Assembly: GCA_025060245.1 (NCBI GenBank)
Contig: JANXCP010000008.1
Coordinates: forward strand, 1-40,716
DNA: 40,716 bases
Source of the DNA: Thermoanaerobaculum sp.
Lineage (GTDB): Bacteria; Acidobacteriota; Thermoanaerobaculia; Thermoanaerobaculales; Thermoanaerobaculaceae
Direction: 5' to 3'
Within the stretch, counting starts at the first letter, position 1. Each line of letters starts with the position of its first letter. Position numbers and translations under genes: made by a program. The notes beneath the pieces are model-generated. The model was not told the origin of the DNA. It ran no database searches and saw only the letters and a list, made by a program, of their open reading frames with translations. Below are positions 8,190 to 18,628 of the stretch, in pieces.

Positions 8190-11100
8190 GCCTGCGGCTT
8201 CTGGCAGGCACCGTCGGGGCAGCGCTGGCGGCGGGTCCATGGCCGGACCTCCCCGGTTGGGTCTTTTTCCCCCGCGCACTGCTGTGGGTCTTGTCTTTGT
8301 TGCTCCTCCGCCGCCAGAGTCAGCTGCTGTTGGGCCTAAGCCTTCTGAGCTTGGCGGCGGCAGCGGTGGATGTGCGGGCTCGCGCCCTTCCCTCAACCGA
8401 GCAGGCACGGCGCCTGTTCCGTGAACGGCTGCACCAACTGCAAGGGCACCTATCCCAGTTATCCCAGACACCGGCCTTCGGCCAACTTCTGGCGGGAACC
8501 GGCGCGGAAGCTGAGCCCGAAACCCCTTTTCGGCTCTTGGCCAACGGTGCCAAGGACTGGTTGCACCAGGTGGACGGCCTGGTGTTGGTGGACGGTCGCG
8601 GCGAAGCGGTGGCTTGGGCGGGGGAGCGACCTCGCCTCCCGCTGCTGCGGCGCCCCATAGGGGACAGGGCCGTGCTCAGCGAGGCATGGGTGCGGGAGGT
8701 GGTGGTCTGGTGTCGAGAACCGGTCTACGAGTCGGGGCGGGTGGTGGGGTCACTGTTGGCCAGCGTGGGTGTACCCAAGGGCGGGACCCGCCAGCTGTTG
8801 GGTTCTTCCGCGGGGTGGAGTGCCGTTTGGGTTCCCGTCCTTGGGGACGAGGAAACACCGTCGCCCCCAGATCTGCAGGTTCGCCCAGCCCCTCGCCATG
8901 CGTGGGCGGCCTCTGGGGCTGCCTCGGTGCTGGCCCTTGCCCTCTTGGCTGGCATGGTTTCCGGCCAGGCCCGCCGGTGGCTGGCTTTGGCAGCGGCCGG
9001 GTGGGCGGTGATGGTGGGCTGGCTTCCCCTGGGGTTAGCACCGGCGCTCTTGCTGTTGGCCTGTGCTGGTTGGCTTTCCCAGTGGAAATCCCCGTCTTTG
9101 GCCCGCCTCACGGGTGCTGGGGTGGCGGGCTTTGCCGCGTGGGCCATCCCTCCCCTCCTGGCGGAGCTCGGCCATCCGGTCCATGCGGTGACGCTCCTAC
9201 CTCCTCCTCTCGTCCTCGTGGGCAACCTAGCAGCCCTCGTGGCCTTGCTCTTGGCTATCCCCGCTCCCGCCAAAAATTCCAGCCTCGCCTGGGTCAGTCT
9301 GCCCTTGCTGTTTTTGGGCCTGGCGACTGCCTCCGGCGTTTGGTTAGGTTCGGGGGTACTGGTGTTGGCCTTAGCTACCCCCCAAAGGAGTCGCAAGTTA
9401 GTGGCCACCGCCGGGGTGGCAGCGGCCTTGGCCGGGGGGGGTGACGGGGTGGGGCGCAGCGTTGTTTTGGCACGGACCGAGAGCACCTTGGCGCGCTGGG
9501 GAGAGGTGAGGTCGGTGGCGCGGGCGCTGATCGCCTCCCTCCCCGAAGGGCGCCTGGAGGCCCTCAGTGCTGCCAAAGGGGGGAGACGCCTGGTGCTTTT
9601 GGGCGAGCTGGCCGAGCTACTGCAATTGGGGGAGGTGCTGCCCGGCACGGCGTTGGTCTTGGAAGGACCAGAGGGTGTGCCCTTGGCCACCTGGGGGGAA
9701 GTGGGTCTTTTGGGGCAGGGAACCGACCAAGAACTGGCGGTGCGAGCTCTGGCTGGGGGTTTCCGGCTGCGCCTCTTGGCACCGCCTTCCCCCCACGACG
9801 TCCTCGCGGCGTTGGCAGCCTCTGGTGTGGGCGTGCCGGTGGCAGCCTTTGATCGGGCGGGTGCGGCGGTGGCTCGGGGTGCTCCCTTTCGCCCTTTGCC
9901 CCCAGGGATGGTGGGCGAAGCCTTGGCCAGGGAGCGGTGGTGGGGTGAGACGGTGGTAGGAAGCCGCTCGGTACCCACCTACTTGCGCAGATTTGGCGAT
10001 TGGGTCTTGGCCGTTCCCTGGTTGCGGCTGTCCCTTCCAGAGCTGCTCCTTTGGCTCGCCGGCTTGTCCCTCTGGGTGGGTACTCCCCTGTACTTGTGGG
10101 AGTTTCGCCATCGCCTGGTGGCTTGGTGGCGCCAGAGGGCAACCTTCTCCGGCCGGTTGCGCGTTCTCGCCCTCACCGTAACCTTTCTGCCGTTGCTGCT
10201 TTTGGCCAACGTGCTCCCACGGCAGTGGGTGCGGGAACGGCAACAGGCGCGCTTGGAGATGGCCCGCGCCCTGAGCACGGTGGCTGTGGAGAGCCCGGCA
10301 GCCTCGGTGTTGGGAAACCTGGTCAGGCACTTGGGCGTGACCGTGGCGGTATACCGGCCCAGCTTCTTGGCCGTCACCAGTCGTCCCGATTTGGCCATGA
10401 CCGGCGAGCTCCCCCTCTTGCCACCGCCGGAGGCCTACGTACGCGCGGTACGGCGGTGGGCTGAGCCGGTGGTCCAGGGGGCCGGTCTCGTTTCCGTTTT
10501 CTTACCGGTGCAGCTGGCCAACGGCAATCTGGTGGTGGCGGTATTGGGCATAACCGAGCTCACCGGCAGTCGCTTCTCCCCTGCCGAGTGGTTTGCCGTT
10601 ACCGGCCTTTTGGCCGTGTTCCTTTCTCTGTGGGCGGCGGAGGTGCTAACCCGGCGCTTGGCGGAGCCCATGGAGCGCTTGGTGGACGCGGCGGAGCGCC
10701 TTGGCCGAGGCGAACCGGTGCCGGGGTTGGGGGAAGGGGTGCGGGAGGACGAGTTTTCCACCCTTGCCCGGGCCTTTGCCCACATGGCCGCCGAGGTGCA
10801 AGCCCGCCAGGAGGAGCTCAAACGGGAGCGGGACCTGCTGGAGCGGGTGTTGGAGCAGTTATCGGCGGCAGTCTTGGTGGTGGAAGGGGAGCGCGTGGTG
10901 CTGGCCAACGACGCCGCCAAAAAGCTGGGGGCCGAAACCGGCATCCAGCCGCTTGCGGAGTCCTTCGGCCTATCCCTCAAGGACCTCTTCCTCGATCCCT
11001 CTCTTTCCGGCCCTCGTTCGCGGCAGATTTCCCCGCAGGGACGAGCGGACGCGTTGTGGAACTTGACCACTGTTCCCTTGCCCGGGGAGCAAAGACGAGT

Positions 11101-11812
11101 GTTGGTGGTGCTGGAGGATCTGTCGGAAGTGGCGCGAGCCGAGCGCTTGGCCTCCCTGACGGAGTTGGCCAGGATCGTGGCCCACGAGGTGAAAAACCCC
11201 CTCACCCCGATCCGGCTCTGGGTGGAAGAGTTGGAGGCAGCATTGAACCGGAGCCCGGAGGAGGTGGTGGAGGTGGCACGCCTGGCGGTGCAGGAGATCC
11301 TGCAGCAGGTCTCGCGACTGCAGGAGGTGTCGCAAGGTTTTTCCAACCTGGTGGCTTTGGAGCGGTGGGAAGCTCAGGAAGTTGACGTGGTGGAGCTGGT
11401 GGCTCAGGTGGTGGAGGAGTACCGGGTCTTGGCCCGGCGGGGGGTGTTGGTGGAGATGGAGCGACCGGCAACACCCATCCTGGTCAAGGCCGACCCCTCT
11501 TGGGTGCAGCGGGCGCTACGCCACCTCTTGGAAAACAGCACCAAAGCCTTGGGCCCAAGATCGGGGCGGATCGGCGTACAGGTGAGCCGGGAGAGGGAAT
11601 GGGCCGTAGTGGCGGTGGCGGATACCGCTGGGGGCGTCGCCGAGGAGCACCTGCCGCGGCTTTTTGAGCCGCACTTTTCCACCACCAGCCAAGGCTCTGG
11701 GTTGGGCCTGGCGGTGGTGCGCCGGGTATGTCAAAAGGCGGGAGGGCGGGCGGAAGCCCGCAACCTCCCGCAGGGACTGGAAGTTCGGATGCTCTTGCCG
11801 GTAGCCCCCTAG
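8186..11812 (+). CDS. NtrY-like multi-TM sensor histidine kinase (about 1208 aa)
   Basis: GTG start overlaps the hutU stop; HAMP-like region, PAS-like region, H-box [27 protein letters not shown] boxes [30 protein letters not shown]. Confidence 0.9.
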   Translation: MSLRLLAGTVGAALAAGPWPDLPGWVFFPRALLWVLSLLLLRRQSQLLLGLSLLSLAAAAVDVRARALPSTEQARRLFRERLHQLQGHLSQLSQTPAFGQLLAGTGAEAEPETPFRLLANGAKDWLHQVDGLVLVDGRGEAVAWAGERPRLPLLRRPIGDRAVLSEAWVREVVVWCREPVYESGRVVGSLLASVGVPKGGTRQLLGSSAGWSAVWVPVLGDEETPSPPDLQVRPAPRHAWAASGAASVLALALLAGMVSGQARRWLALAAAGWAVMVGWLPLGLAPALLLLACAGWLSQWKSPSLARLTGAGVAGFAAWAIPPLLAELGHPVHAVTLLPPPLVLVGNLAALVALLLAIPAPAKNSSLAWVSLPLLFLGLATASGVWLGSGVLVLALATPQRSRKLVATAGVAAALAGGGDGVGRSVVLARTESTLARWGEVRSVARALIASLPEGRLEALSAAKGGRRLVLLGELAELLQLGEVLPGTALVLEGPEGVPLATWGEVGLLGQGTDQELAVRALAGGFRLRLLAPPSPHDVLAALAASGVGVPVAAFDRAGAAVARGAPFRPLPPGMVGEALARERWWGETVVGSRSVPTYLRRFGDWVLAVPWLRLSLPELLLWLAGLSLWVGTPLYLWEFRHRLVAWWRQRATFSGRLRVLALTVTFLPLLLLANVLPRQWVRERQQARLEMARALSTVAVESPAASVLGNLVRHLGVTVAVYRPSFLAVTSRPDLAMTGELPLLPPPEAYVRAVRRWAEPVVQGAGLVSVFLPVQLANGNLVVAVLGITELTGSRFSPAEWFAVTGLLAVFLSLWAAEVLTRRLAEPMERLVDAAERLGRGEPVPGLGEGVREDEFSTLARAFAHMAAEVQARQEELKRERDLLERVLEQLSAAVLVVEGERVVLANDAAKKLGAETGIQPLAESFGLSLKDLFLDPSLSGPRSRQISPQGRADALWNLTTVPLPGEQRRVLVVLEDLSEVARAERLASLTELARIVAHEVKNPLTPIRLWVEELEAALNRSPEEVVEVARLAVQEILQQVSRLQEVSQGFSNLVALERWEAQEVDVVELVAQVVEEYRVLARRGVLVEMERPATPILVKADPSWVQRALRHLLENSTKALGPRSGRIGVQVSREREWAVVAVADTAGGVAEEHLPRLFEPHFSTTSQGSGLGLAVVRRVCQKAGGRAEARNLPQGLEVRMLLPVAP

Positions 11813-12675
11813 GGGCTGGGCGCCGGGTTTTGCGGCAGGCTCACCGGCTTGCCCACGGGAAGCCGTGGCCGCTGCTCGGGTGGAATGGGATTTTCAAATA
11901 GGCCCGCGGTTTGTTCCCGCTCCACCCGCTCCCATCGCACCTGGTCGCGGCGGCTGTGGGTCTTTTCGTTGCCCGCCGCGTCCAAACCCACCACCATCTG
12001 ACTGCTGGGCAGGCGCAAGCCAGCTACGGTGACGAAGTTCCCCCAGGAAAAGCGCATCCCATCCGCCACCACCCCTTTCCCCAGGTCGGTGAAAGGGCTT
12101 TCGGCGCGCACCAGCTGGTACGACCGACGGTCCACGTCCACCGTCCAGACGGTGGATATTTGCGGTGTAAAGAAAAAGTTGCGTGCAAGTGTGACGGTCA
12201 GGCGCCAAGTTGGCCTGTCACCCACCTGAGCGGGAGCCACCGCGGTCACCGCCACACCAGGCCAGGTGAGGCTGCACGGGAGCAAAAGAGGAAAGACATC
12301 CGTGGTGACCATCCGCCGCACCATCAAACTGGTGGATGGCCGGCTGTCCGGGCGGCCGCCCACGACGGCCCACCCGCCGCTACCGTCATCGCCCGCCACC
12401 ACCTGTAAGTTCGCGATTTCAAGACGAACTGGGATGATGGACTCGCTATGGAAGACCAACACCTTCTTTGTGCTGCTGGTTTGCCCATCCTCGGTGACCT
12501 CCTCCGAGGAAAGCTCAACGCGGAGGAAACCCGCCTTGCGGAAGGCGGCTACGCCACCCATGGCGTCGCACGCCCGTGTCACCACCTCTTGCGGTTGGGG
12601 CAGGCTCTGGGCCCATGCACCCGTGTACCAACAACCAGCGCCGATCATCACTAACAAGAGCCGCGAAACCCTCAT
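11809..12675 (-). CDS. Secreted protein of unknown function
   Basis: ATG at 12675; signal peptide MRVSRLLLVMIGAGCWYTGAWAQ; coherent ~288-aa ORF. Confidence 0.7.
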   Translation of the reverse strand: MRVSRLLLVMIGAGCWYTGAWAQSLPQPQEVVTRACDAMGGVAAFRKAGFLRVELSSEEVTEDGQTSSTKKVLVFHSESIIPVRLEIANLQVVAGDDGSGGWAVVGGRPDSRPSTSLMVRRMVTTDVFPLLLPCSLTWPGVAVTAVAPAQVGDRPTWRLTVTLARNFFFTPQISTVWTVDVDRRSYQLVRAESPFTDLGKGVVADGMRFSWGNFVTVAGLRLPSSQMVVGLDAAGNEKTHSRRDQVRWERVEREQTAGLFENPIPPEQRPRLPVGKPVSLPQNPAPSP

Positions 12676-12751
12676 ACACGCCCCCATGTGCCGGAACACC
12701 GGCGCCAAAGTCAGTGCGAATCTCGTGCCATCCTAGATGGGGTTCTTGAAA

Positions 12752-12828
<77 letters not shown>

Positions 12829-12879
12829 ACCTGGGAGGGAGAGGTTAGCGCAAAAACCGTCAGGGGCGCAAGGTTGAGG

Positions 12880-14958
12880 TCATTTGCCAAAGGCCTGGAG
12901 GCCGCCGCGAATATCAAAGAGGGTGCCAATTCCCGTGAGATCGAGGATGATGCGGTAATCCCTTAGCTCGTGGGGGGGAATGCGGTAGTCTCGCAGCTGC
13001 ACGCTGACGGCCCAGCAGCTGCCGCGAAAGCTTACCGTGTGTTCCTGACGGAGCAAGTTCTTTTGCCACAAGTCGTAGGCCACCATGCTCTGCCACCGCC
13101 ATGGTGACTCGCCCATGGTGCCAAAGAACAGCTGCGCTTGCGAGGCGATGGTCGCCCCTGAAATGGGGTTGAAGCTGGAAAAGTAGGTAAGGTTTACGTA
13201 ACCCTTCTGCTGGCGCAAGATGGAACTCACCGCCAGGGCAGTGAGCTTGTTGGAAATGGCGTCGTAGCTAGCCCTGGCGTCCAAGAGCAGGGCATCGCTG
13301 GGGTTGATGTGGAGCGCCACGCTCAAAGGCCCCCGGGGGCTTTCCTGCCGGGGGAGGTAGCGCACCGAAAGGGGCTGGGAAAAGGAATAATCCTGGGACA
13401 CCTCCACTGCCCCCAGCTCGCGGGTACCGTCAGCAGTTCTGATGAAAAGGCGGTTGGCCAAGGTCCAGCGCAGGCGATTTGACACCGTGACCCCGTCGCG
13501 CTCATCAAAAACCGGGACACGCCCTTGGGGGCCTGGGTCGGAGACGTAGGTGTACTCCACCCGCGGCTCAATGAGGTGCTTCAGCTTGCGGTCCGGCCCG
13601 ACAAAGATGCGGGCAAAGCTGGGCCCCGTCAGGGTGAGGCCAAAGGTCCCATATTGCCGCAGCAGGGACCTGTCCACCAGCGCCGTACGGTCAGCTGTGT
13701 AGGTGGAGGTGTAGTAGGTGGCCCGCGCCCCAAGGGTGGGGGTGAGGGAAAGCCAGGGAAGGCTGGGGAGGAGCGCGGTCAGTTGGGGGAAGATGTCTAC
13801 CCGCGCGTACTTGCCCCGCAAGGTGGCGGAGCGGTTCACGCGGAACCGTGAGGCCTCAGCAACGGTGGAAAGGTACAGGGGTAGTCTCCCCACTTGCGTG
13901 GGGCGCAGACGATACTCCACCTGTGGCTGCCGCTCCAGCACCACCACCGAGGTTCTTTGGGGGGTCAGCTGGAAGAACGTCTTCTCGTGGTCCAAACGAA
14001 GGTTGAGCATTTGGTGGCCGACCGTGCGGGTGACGGTAAGGTAAACCGGCAATCGGCGCAGGGCGTTGGGGTCAAAGGTCCGCTCAAAGCGTTGGAAAAA
14101 GTTGATATCCGAAAGGTCAAGGGCGTCTGCCTTGATGGCCCAGCCGCCGGGAAGGAGCTGGCGGTGCCTGCCGGTGAGCTTCCATTCCCACTGATCGCGG
14201 TCGGGGTCGCGGAAGTAGTTCACCTGTACCTCCCCGAAGGCGTGCTCCATGGGCGCCCAGCGGAGTTCCTGACCGACTCCCACGTACCCTTTGCTGAAGA
14301 GGTCCAAGAACAATGTGGTGTCAAAAGAGCGGGAAATGGGCCAGAAGAAAGCGTTGCCCAGGTAAGCACCACTGCGGTCGTTATGCCCTACGTTGGGAAC
14401 CAAGAGCCCCGCTGCCCGCTCCCGCATCACGGGCCACACCAGGCGGGGGGTGTAGAAGATGGGAACCCCTTTGAGCCAAAGGGCCGCCCCGTGAAAGTGT
14501 CCGTAACCCTCCAGGCGCACCGTGGCCTCGCGTACGGTGATGTGCCATGGGGGCGATTCGTCGTCCAAGGTGCAGGAAGTAAACGTTCCGTTGCGGAAGC
14601 GGTACCGATCTTCGTCCAGCTTCTCCACCAGCTCACCGCGAAAATGGTAGGTGGGGGCTAAAAAGGCCTCCACCTCGTAGAACGTGCCGGTCTTGGTCTT
14701 CAGGTCAAACTCCAGACGCTGGCAGGCCAGCCGGTTAGGCCCTTGGTCGAACACCACATTGCCCTCGGCTTGCACTTTGAGCGTCTGCACATCCACTTCC
14801 AACTGGTTGCTGCGGAGGGTGATGTCCTGGTACTTCACCACCACATCGCCAATGCCGCACCACAGGCTGCCGGCAATCCACTGCTGCCGGCGCGCCGTAA
14901 CCTCCACTGCGCCCTGGACCTGCGCCGTGGCCAGGAGGACGAAAAAGGCGAGGCTCAC
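12880..14958 (-). CDS. lptD: LPS-assembly protein LptD
   Basis: Signal peptide, OstA-like N-terminal domain (LRSNQLEVDVQTLKVQAEGNVVFDQGPNRLACQRLEFDLKTKTGTF), VWPVMRERAAGLLVPNVGHNDRSGAYLGNAFFWPIS and a beta-rich C-terminus; GTG at 14958 overlaps the thiolase stop. Confidence 0.88.
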   Translation of the reverse strand: MSLAFFVLLATAQVQGAVEVTARRQQWIAGSLWCGIGDVVVKYQDITLRSNQLEVDVQTLKVQAEGNVVFDQGPNRLACQRLEFDLKTKTGTFYEVEAFLAPTYHFRGELVEKLDEDRYRFRNGTFTSCTLDDESPPWHITVREATVRLEGYGHFHGAALWLKGVPIFYTPRLVWPVMRERAAGLLVPNVGHNDRSGAYLGNAFFWPISRSFDTTLFLDLFSKGYVGVGQELRWAPMEHAFGEVQVNYFRDPDRDQWEWKLTGRHRQLLPGGWAIKADALDLSDINFFQRFERTFDPNALRRLPVYLTVTRTVGHQMLNLRLDHEKTFFQLTPQRTSVVVLERQPQVEYRLRPTQVGRLPLYLSTVAEASRFRVNRSATLRGKYARVDIFPQLTALLPSLPWLSLTPTLGARATYYTSTYTADRTALVDRSLLRQYGTFGLTLTGPSFARIFVGPDRKLKHLIEPRVEYTYVSDPGPQGRVPVFDERDGVTVSNRLRWTLANRLFIRTADGTRELGAVEVSQDYSFSQPLSVRYLPRQESPRGPLSVALHINPSDALLLDARASYDAISNKLTALAVSSILRQQKGYVNLTYFSSFNPISGATIASQAQLFFGTMGESPWRWQSMVAYDLWQKNLLRQEHTVSFRGSCWAVSVQLRDYRIPPHELRDYRIILDLTGIGTLFDIRGGLQAFGK

Positions 14959-16136
14959 GCCAGGTTTTCCACCACCATGGCGGTGGCCTCCCCACCGCCA
15001 ATGCACACAGCTGCCACGCCCAGGCGCAGCCCGCGGTGCTTCAAGGCAAACAGGAGGGTTGTGAGGATGCGAGCTCCCGACGCCCCAATGGGATGACCCA
15101 GGGCGACGGCACCGCCGTTCACGTTGAGTTTCTCGTGGGGGATGCCCAACTCCCGCATGGCAGCCAGGGCCACCACGGCAAAGGCCTCGTTGATCTCAAA
15201 AAGGTCCACCGCTTCCAGGGGGAGGTTGGCACGTTGCAAGACCCTTTGCACCGCGCCCACTGGGGCGGTGGTGAACCACTCGGGGTGCTGGGCAAAGGAA
15301 GCGTGAGCCAGGATGCGGGCAAGGGGCTTAAGGCCGTGGCGTTCAACCGCCCTCTCGGTGGCCAAGACCAACGCCGCTGCTCCGTCGTTGATCTTGGAGG
15401 CGTTGGCAGCGGTCACGGTCCCGTTGGCTTCAAAGGCCGGCTTGAGGGAGGCCATCTTGGCCAGGTCGGCACGGAAGGGCTCCTCGTCACGGGTTACCAC
15501 CGTCGTTTGGCCTTTGCCGGCACTGACCTCTACCGGGACGATCTCTGCGGCAAAATCGCCTGCTTCGGTGGCGCGAATGGCACGCTCGTAAGAGGCGCGG
15601 GCGAAGGCGTCCTGCTCTTCCCGGGTGAAGCCATAGTGACGGGCGCAGAGCTCGGCACAGTTGCCCATGTGCTTGTCCCCGTAGGGATCCCAAAGTCCGT
15701 CAAAGACCATGTGATCCACCAATTGTCCGTGACCCAGACGGTAGCCTCGGCGAGCCCCCGGCAGGAGGTATGGGGCGTTGGACATGGACTCCATGCCGCC
15801 TGCCACCATGATGTCCCCGTCCCCCGCCCGCAAGTCGTTGGCGGCCATCATCACCGCCCGCATCCCCGAGCCGCAGACCTTATGGAGGGTCACCGCGGGA
15901 CAAGCGTCGGGAATGCCGGCGCCGCGCAGGGCTTGGCGGGCCGGGGCTTGCCCCACCCCCGCCTGGAGCACGTGGCCCATGATCACTTGATCCACCTGCG
16001 CTGGCTCAACGCCTGCGCGTTTCATCGCCTCCGAAATCGCCAGGCTGCCCAGCTGCGGAGCGGCGAGCGGCGCCAGCTGTCCCAAGAAACTGCCAATGGG
16101 TGTGCGTGCGGCCCCAACGATGAAAACCTTTTCCAT
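14955..16136 (-). CDS. Acetyl-CoA C-acetyltransferase (thiolase)
   Basis: [28 protein letters not shown] catalytic Cys, [19 protein letters not shown] and [11 protein letters not shown]. Confidence 0.95.
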   Translation of the reverse strand: MEKVFIVGAARTPIGSFLGQLAPLAAPQLGSLAISEAMKRAGVEPAQVDQVIMGHVLQAGVGQAPARQALRGAGIPDACPAVTLHKVCGSGMRAVMMAANDLRAGDGDIMVAGGMESMSNAPYLLPGARRGYRLGHGQLVDHMVFDGLWDPYGDKHMGNCAELCARHYGFTREEQDAFARASYERAIRATEAGDFAAEIVPVEVSAGKGQTTVVTRDEEPFRADLAKMASLKPAFEANGTVTAANASKINDGAAALVLATERAVERHGLKPLARILAHASFAQHPEWFTTAPVGAVQRVLQRANLPLEAVDLFEINEAFAVVALAAMRELGIPHEKLNVNGGAVALGHPIGASGARILTTLLFALKHRGLRLGVAAVCIGGGEATAMVVENLA

Positions 16137-16189
16137 GACCTGCACCTCCCGCATGATTGTAGCGCCGAAAGGCAGGATAAACTGCCCCC

Positions 16190-16627
16190 GTGCGCTGGCT
16201 TGCCCTGGATGTGGGAGCTCGCCGGGTGGGTGTGGCCCTGTGCGACAGCCAGGAACAGGTGGTCACGCCACACGGCTCCTTCCCCTTCTCCAGCCCTCAG
16301 GACCTGGCGGCACGAGTGCGTCCCTGGGTGGCCGAATGGGGTGTGGAGGGGGTAGTGGTGGGTGTGCCCACCACGCGCCTGGGCGCGAGTCGGGGTGAGG
16401 TGAGGGCCAGGGCGGTGGTTGCCGCCCTGCGTGCCGTGCTGGCCATTGCTGTGGTGGAGTGGGATGAGGCAGGTACCAGCGAGGAAGCCCACCAGTTGTT
16501 GGCCCAACGGGGCCTTCCCGCTCGCCAATGGCGGGATAAGGTGGATGCCCTGGCAGCCTCGTTGCTCCTGGAACGTTTTCTTGCCTCGCGCCGCTGCAAC
16601 TCCGGGTCAGACGTGCGCGGTGGTTGA
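16190..16627 (+). CDS. ruvX: RuvX/YqgF family nuclease
   Basis: LALDVGARRVGVALCD, GVVVGVP, DEAGTSEEAHQLL, KVDALAASLLLERFL match RuvX motif order. Confidence 0.8.
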   Translation: MRWLALDVGARRVGVALCDSQEQVVTPHGSFPFSSPQDLAARVRPWVAEWGVEGVVVGVPTTRLGASRGEVRARAVVAALRAVLAIAVVEWDEAGTSEEAHQLLAQRGLPARQWRDKVDALAASLLLERFLASRRCNSGSDVRGG

Positions 16628-16679
16628 CCTGATCTGAAGGCGGTGATAGCTTTGCCTTTGTGGACGGGGAGGGAGCGCC

Positions 16680-18572
16680 ATGGCACAAGGCTATGCGACC
16701 TTCGGCAACTATTTGCTTTTGAAAAAGCGCAGTGAGGACCCCCTGGGCACCCTGTGGCGAGCAGGGGAAATGGAGGCGACCGGGTTCAAACGCATCGTTT
16801 GGCTGCGCCGTTTTGACCACAGCGGTTTCAACCGGCAGGCCCTGGCTGCCGAGTTTGCCCTGGCGGAGGAGATTAGCAAGGCCCTCAAGGCCACCAACGT
16901 GGTGTCGGGGAGCACGGTGGGCAAAGTAGAAGGGGTGCCGTTCCTCGCCTGGGACTATTTTCCTGGTCAACCCTTGGACCAGCTCCTGGCCCGGGTGGAA
17001 CAGGAGCAGTTCCCCGTGGCCATTGATAACTGTTTGTTGATCGCGGAAAAGCTGGCCGCTGCGCTGTCGGCAGCCTTGGCCCTAGAGCACCAAGGCGAGC
17101 CGGTGATCCATGGGTTCCTGTTACCCCATCTGGTGGTGCTTTCCAACGACGGCGAGGCGCGCGTGGCGGGCTTTGGCTTGGCCAAGGGTCTTTTGGCCAA
17201 CCTGGACCGGGTGGGAATGCAGGAGCTGGCCACGCCGTACCTGGCCCCCGAGGTGCTGGCCACGGGTCACCCCAGTCGCCGGGGGGATGTGTACTCGTTG
17301 GGTGCCATCTTGTACCAGCTCTTGGCAGGCAAACCTCTCCCCGCGGATCCTCAGGCACGGGCGCAGGCCGTGGCGCAACCCCAGTTGGCCCTGGACGAGG
17401 GGCCGGTGCCTGACGACGTGGCCGCGGTCTTGCGCAAGGCCTTGGCTGTGCGCCCTGAGGAGCGGTACTCCTCGGCGGTGGATCTCAAGCGTGATCTGGA
17501 AAAGCTGCTCTACGGCGGCGCGTACTCGCCCACCACCTTCAACCTGGCCCTGTTCATGGATCGGCTTTACCGCCAGGAGATTGAAGATGAGGACCGCGAG
17601 CTGCAGCGGGAGAAGACGCTGGACGTAAGCGCCTACTACCGTCCCCCCAAGGCTCCCTCCGTGTCAGCTCCCACGGTGGCCGCGGCACCCCCGAGCCGGG
17701 TGGGTCTTTACGTGGCCCTGGGTGGTTTGGTGGTACTGGCGGGGGTGGTGGGCTTTTTGGCAACTCGGCCTAAGGGACCCACGGAGGAGGAAACCCGCAA
17801 ACAAGTGCAGGCCATGCTCACCGAGGAGCTGGCCAAGCGTGAGCAGGCCTTGCGCGAGGAGCTGGAGCGGTCCAAACGGGAAACAGAGGCGCTCAAGCAG
17901 CAGCTGGCGGAAATTCAAAAGAAAGCCGCCAGCGGGGCGCAGAGGCTCAGTCCAGAGGAACAGCGACGGTATGAGGAAGCGCAGCGTCTCATTGCCCAGA
18001 GGGAAGAGGAGCAACGCCGGAAAGAAGCGGAGTTGGCGCGGGTCCAGCAGCAAAAGTTGCAAGCGGCGCTGCCCGCGCTGCCCACCCCCAGTCCGGTGCC
18101 GACGGCGGCTCCCACCCCGCCACCGCCGGTCGTGGCTGAGGTGCCGGCTGCTCCCCCCGCCGTACCCACGGTTGTCCCCTCCCCCACACCAGAACCCACC
18201 AGGCCGCCGGTGGTGGCCCAGGCACCACCCCCTCCAGCTCCCGCAGCAGGGGTAAAGGAAAACCAGTTCTTTGACCCATCGGAGGTGGACACCTTGCCGG
18301 AAGAGATCGTGCGGGCAAAGCCGGAGCTGCCGCCCACCATCAAGCGCACCCGGGTGAACCAAAAGGGTACGGTCATTGTTAAGGTGGTGGTCAACTCCCG
18401 CGGTGTGGTGGAGTCGGCGGAGGTGCTCCGTGGTTTCCCCGTTCCCGGCCTGGGCATTGAGGAGGCGTGCCTGGAGGCAGCGAAAAAACACCGTTTCCGC
18501 CCGGCCACCAAGGGCGGGGTGAGGGTCAAGACCACGGCGACCCTCACCTTTTTGGTGGACCTGACGAAGTAA
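16680..18572 (+). CDS. Pseudokinase - TM - coiled coil - Pro-rich linker - TonB C-terminal domain protein
   Basis: Hanks-kinase-like fold with ATPYLAPEVLATGHPSRRGDVYSLGAILYQLLAGK but HRD replaced by HGF and DFG by GFG; TM VGLYVALGGLVVLAGVVGFLA; TonB_C-like PPTIKRTRVNQKGTVIVKVVVNSRGVVESAEVLRGFPVPGLGIEEACLEAAKKHRFRPATKGGV. Confidence 0.85.
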   Translation: MAQGYATFGNYLLLKKRSEDPLGTLWRAGEMEATGFKRIVWLRRFDHSGFNRQALAAEFALAEEISKALKATNVVSGSTVGKVEGVPFLAWDYFPGQPLDQLLARVEQEQFPVAIDNCLLIAEKLAAALSAALALEHQGEPVIHGFLLPHLVVLSNDGEARVAGFGLAKGLLANLDRVGMQELATPYLAPEVLATGHPSRRGDVYSLGAILYQLLAGKPLPADPQARAQAVAQPQLALDEGPVPDDVAAVLRKALAVRPEERYSSAVDLKRDLEKLLYGGAYSPTTFNLALFMDRLYRQEIEDEDRELQREKTLDVSAYYRPPKAPSVSAPTVAAAPPSRVGLYVALGGLVVLAGVVGFLATRPKGPTEEETRKQVQAMLTEELAKREQALREELERSKRETEALKQQLAEIQKKAASGAQRLSPEEQRRYEEAQRLIAQREEEQRRKEAELARVQQQKLQAALPALPTPSPVPTAAPTPPPPVVAEVPAAPPAVPTVVPSPTPEPTRPPVVAQAPPPPAPAAGVKENQFFDPSEVDTLPEEIVRAKPELPPTIKRTRVNQKGTVIVKVVVNSRGVVESAEVLRGFPVPGLGIEEACLEAAKKHRFRPATKGGVRVKTTATLTFLVDLTK

Positions 18573-18594
18573 GCTTGCTGCGTGGGTGGGCCAC

Positions 18595-18625
18595 AACCCG
18601 CGGGCGAAGGTGCCCGCGGGTTTTT
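18595..18625 (+). terminator. Intrinsic terminator, potentially bidirectional between the convergent TonB fusion gene and rho
   Basis: AACCCGCGGGC-GAAGGT-GCCCGCGGGTT followed by TTT. Confidence 0.8.
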
Positions 18626-18628
18626 CGT

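Noticed and set aside
13894-14661. Plus-strand 255-aa ORF opposite lptD and 15036-16355 ORF opposite the thiolase
   Set aside because: Shadow ORFs of confidently assigned minus-strand genes.
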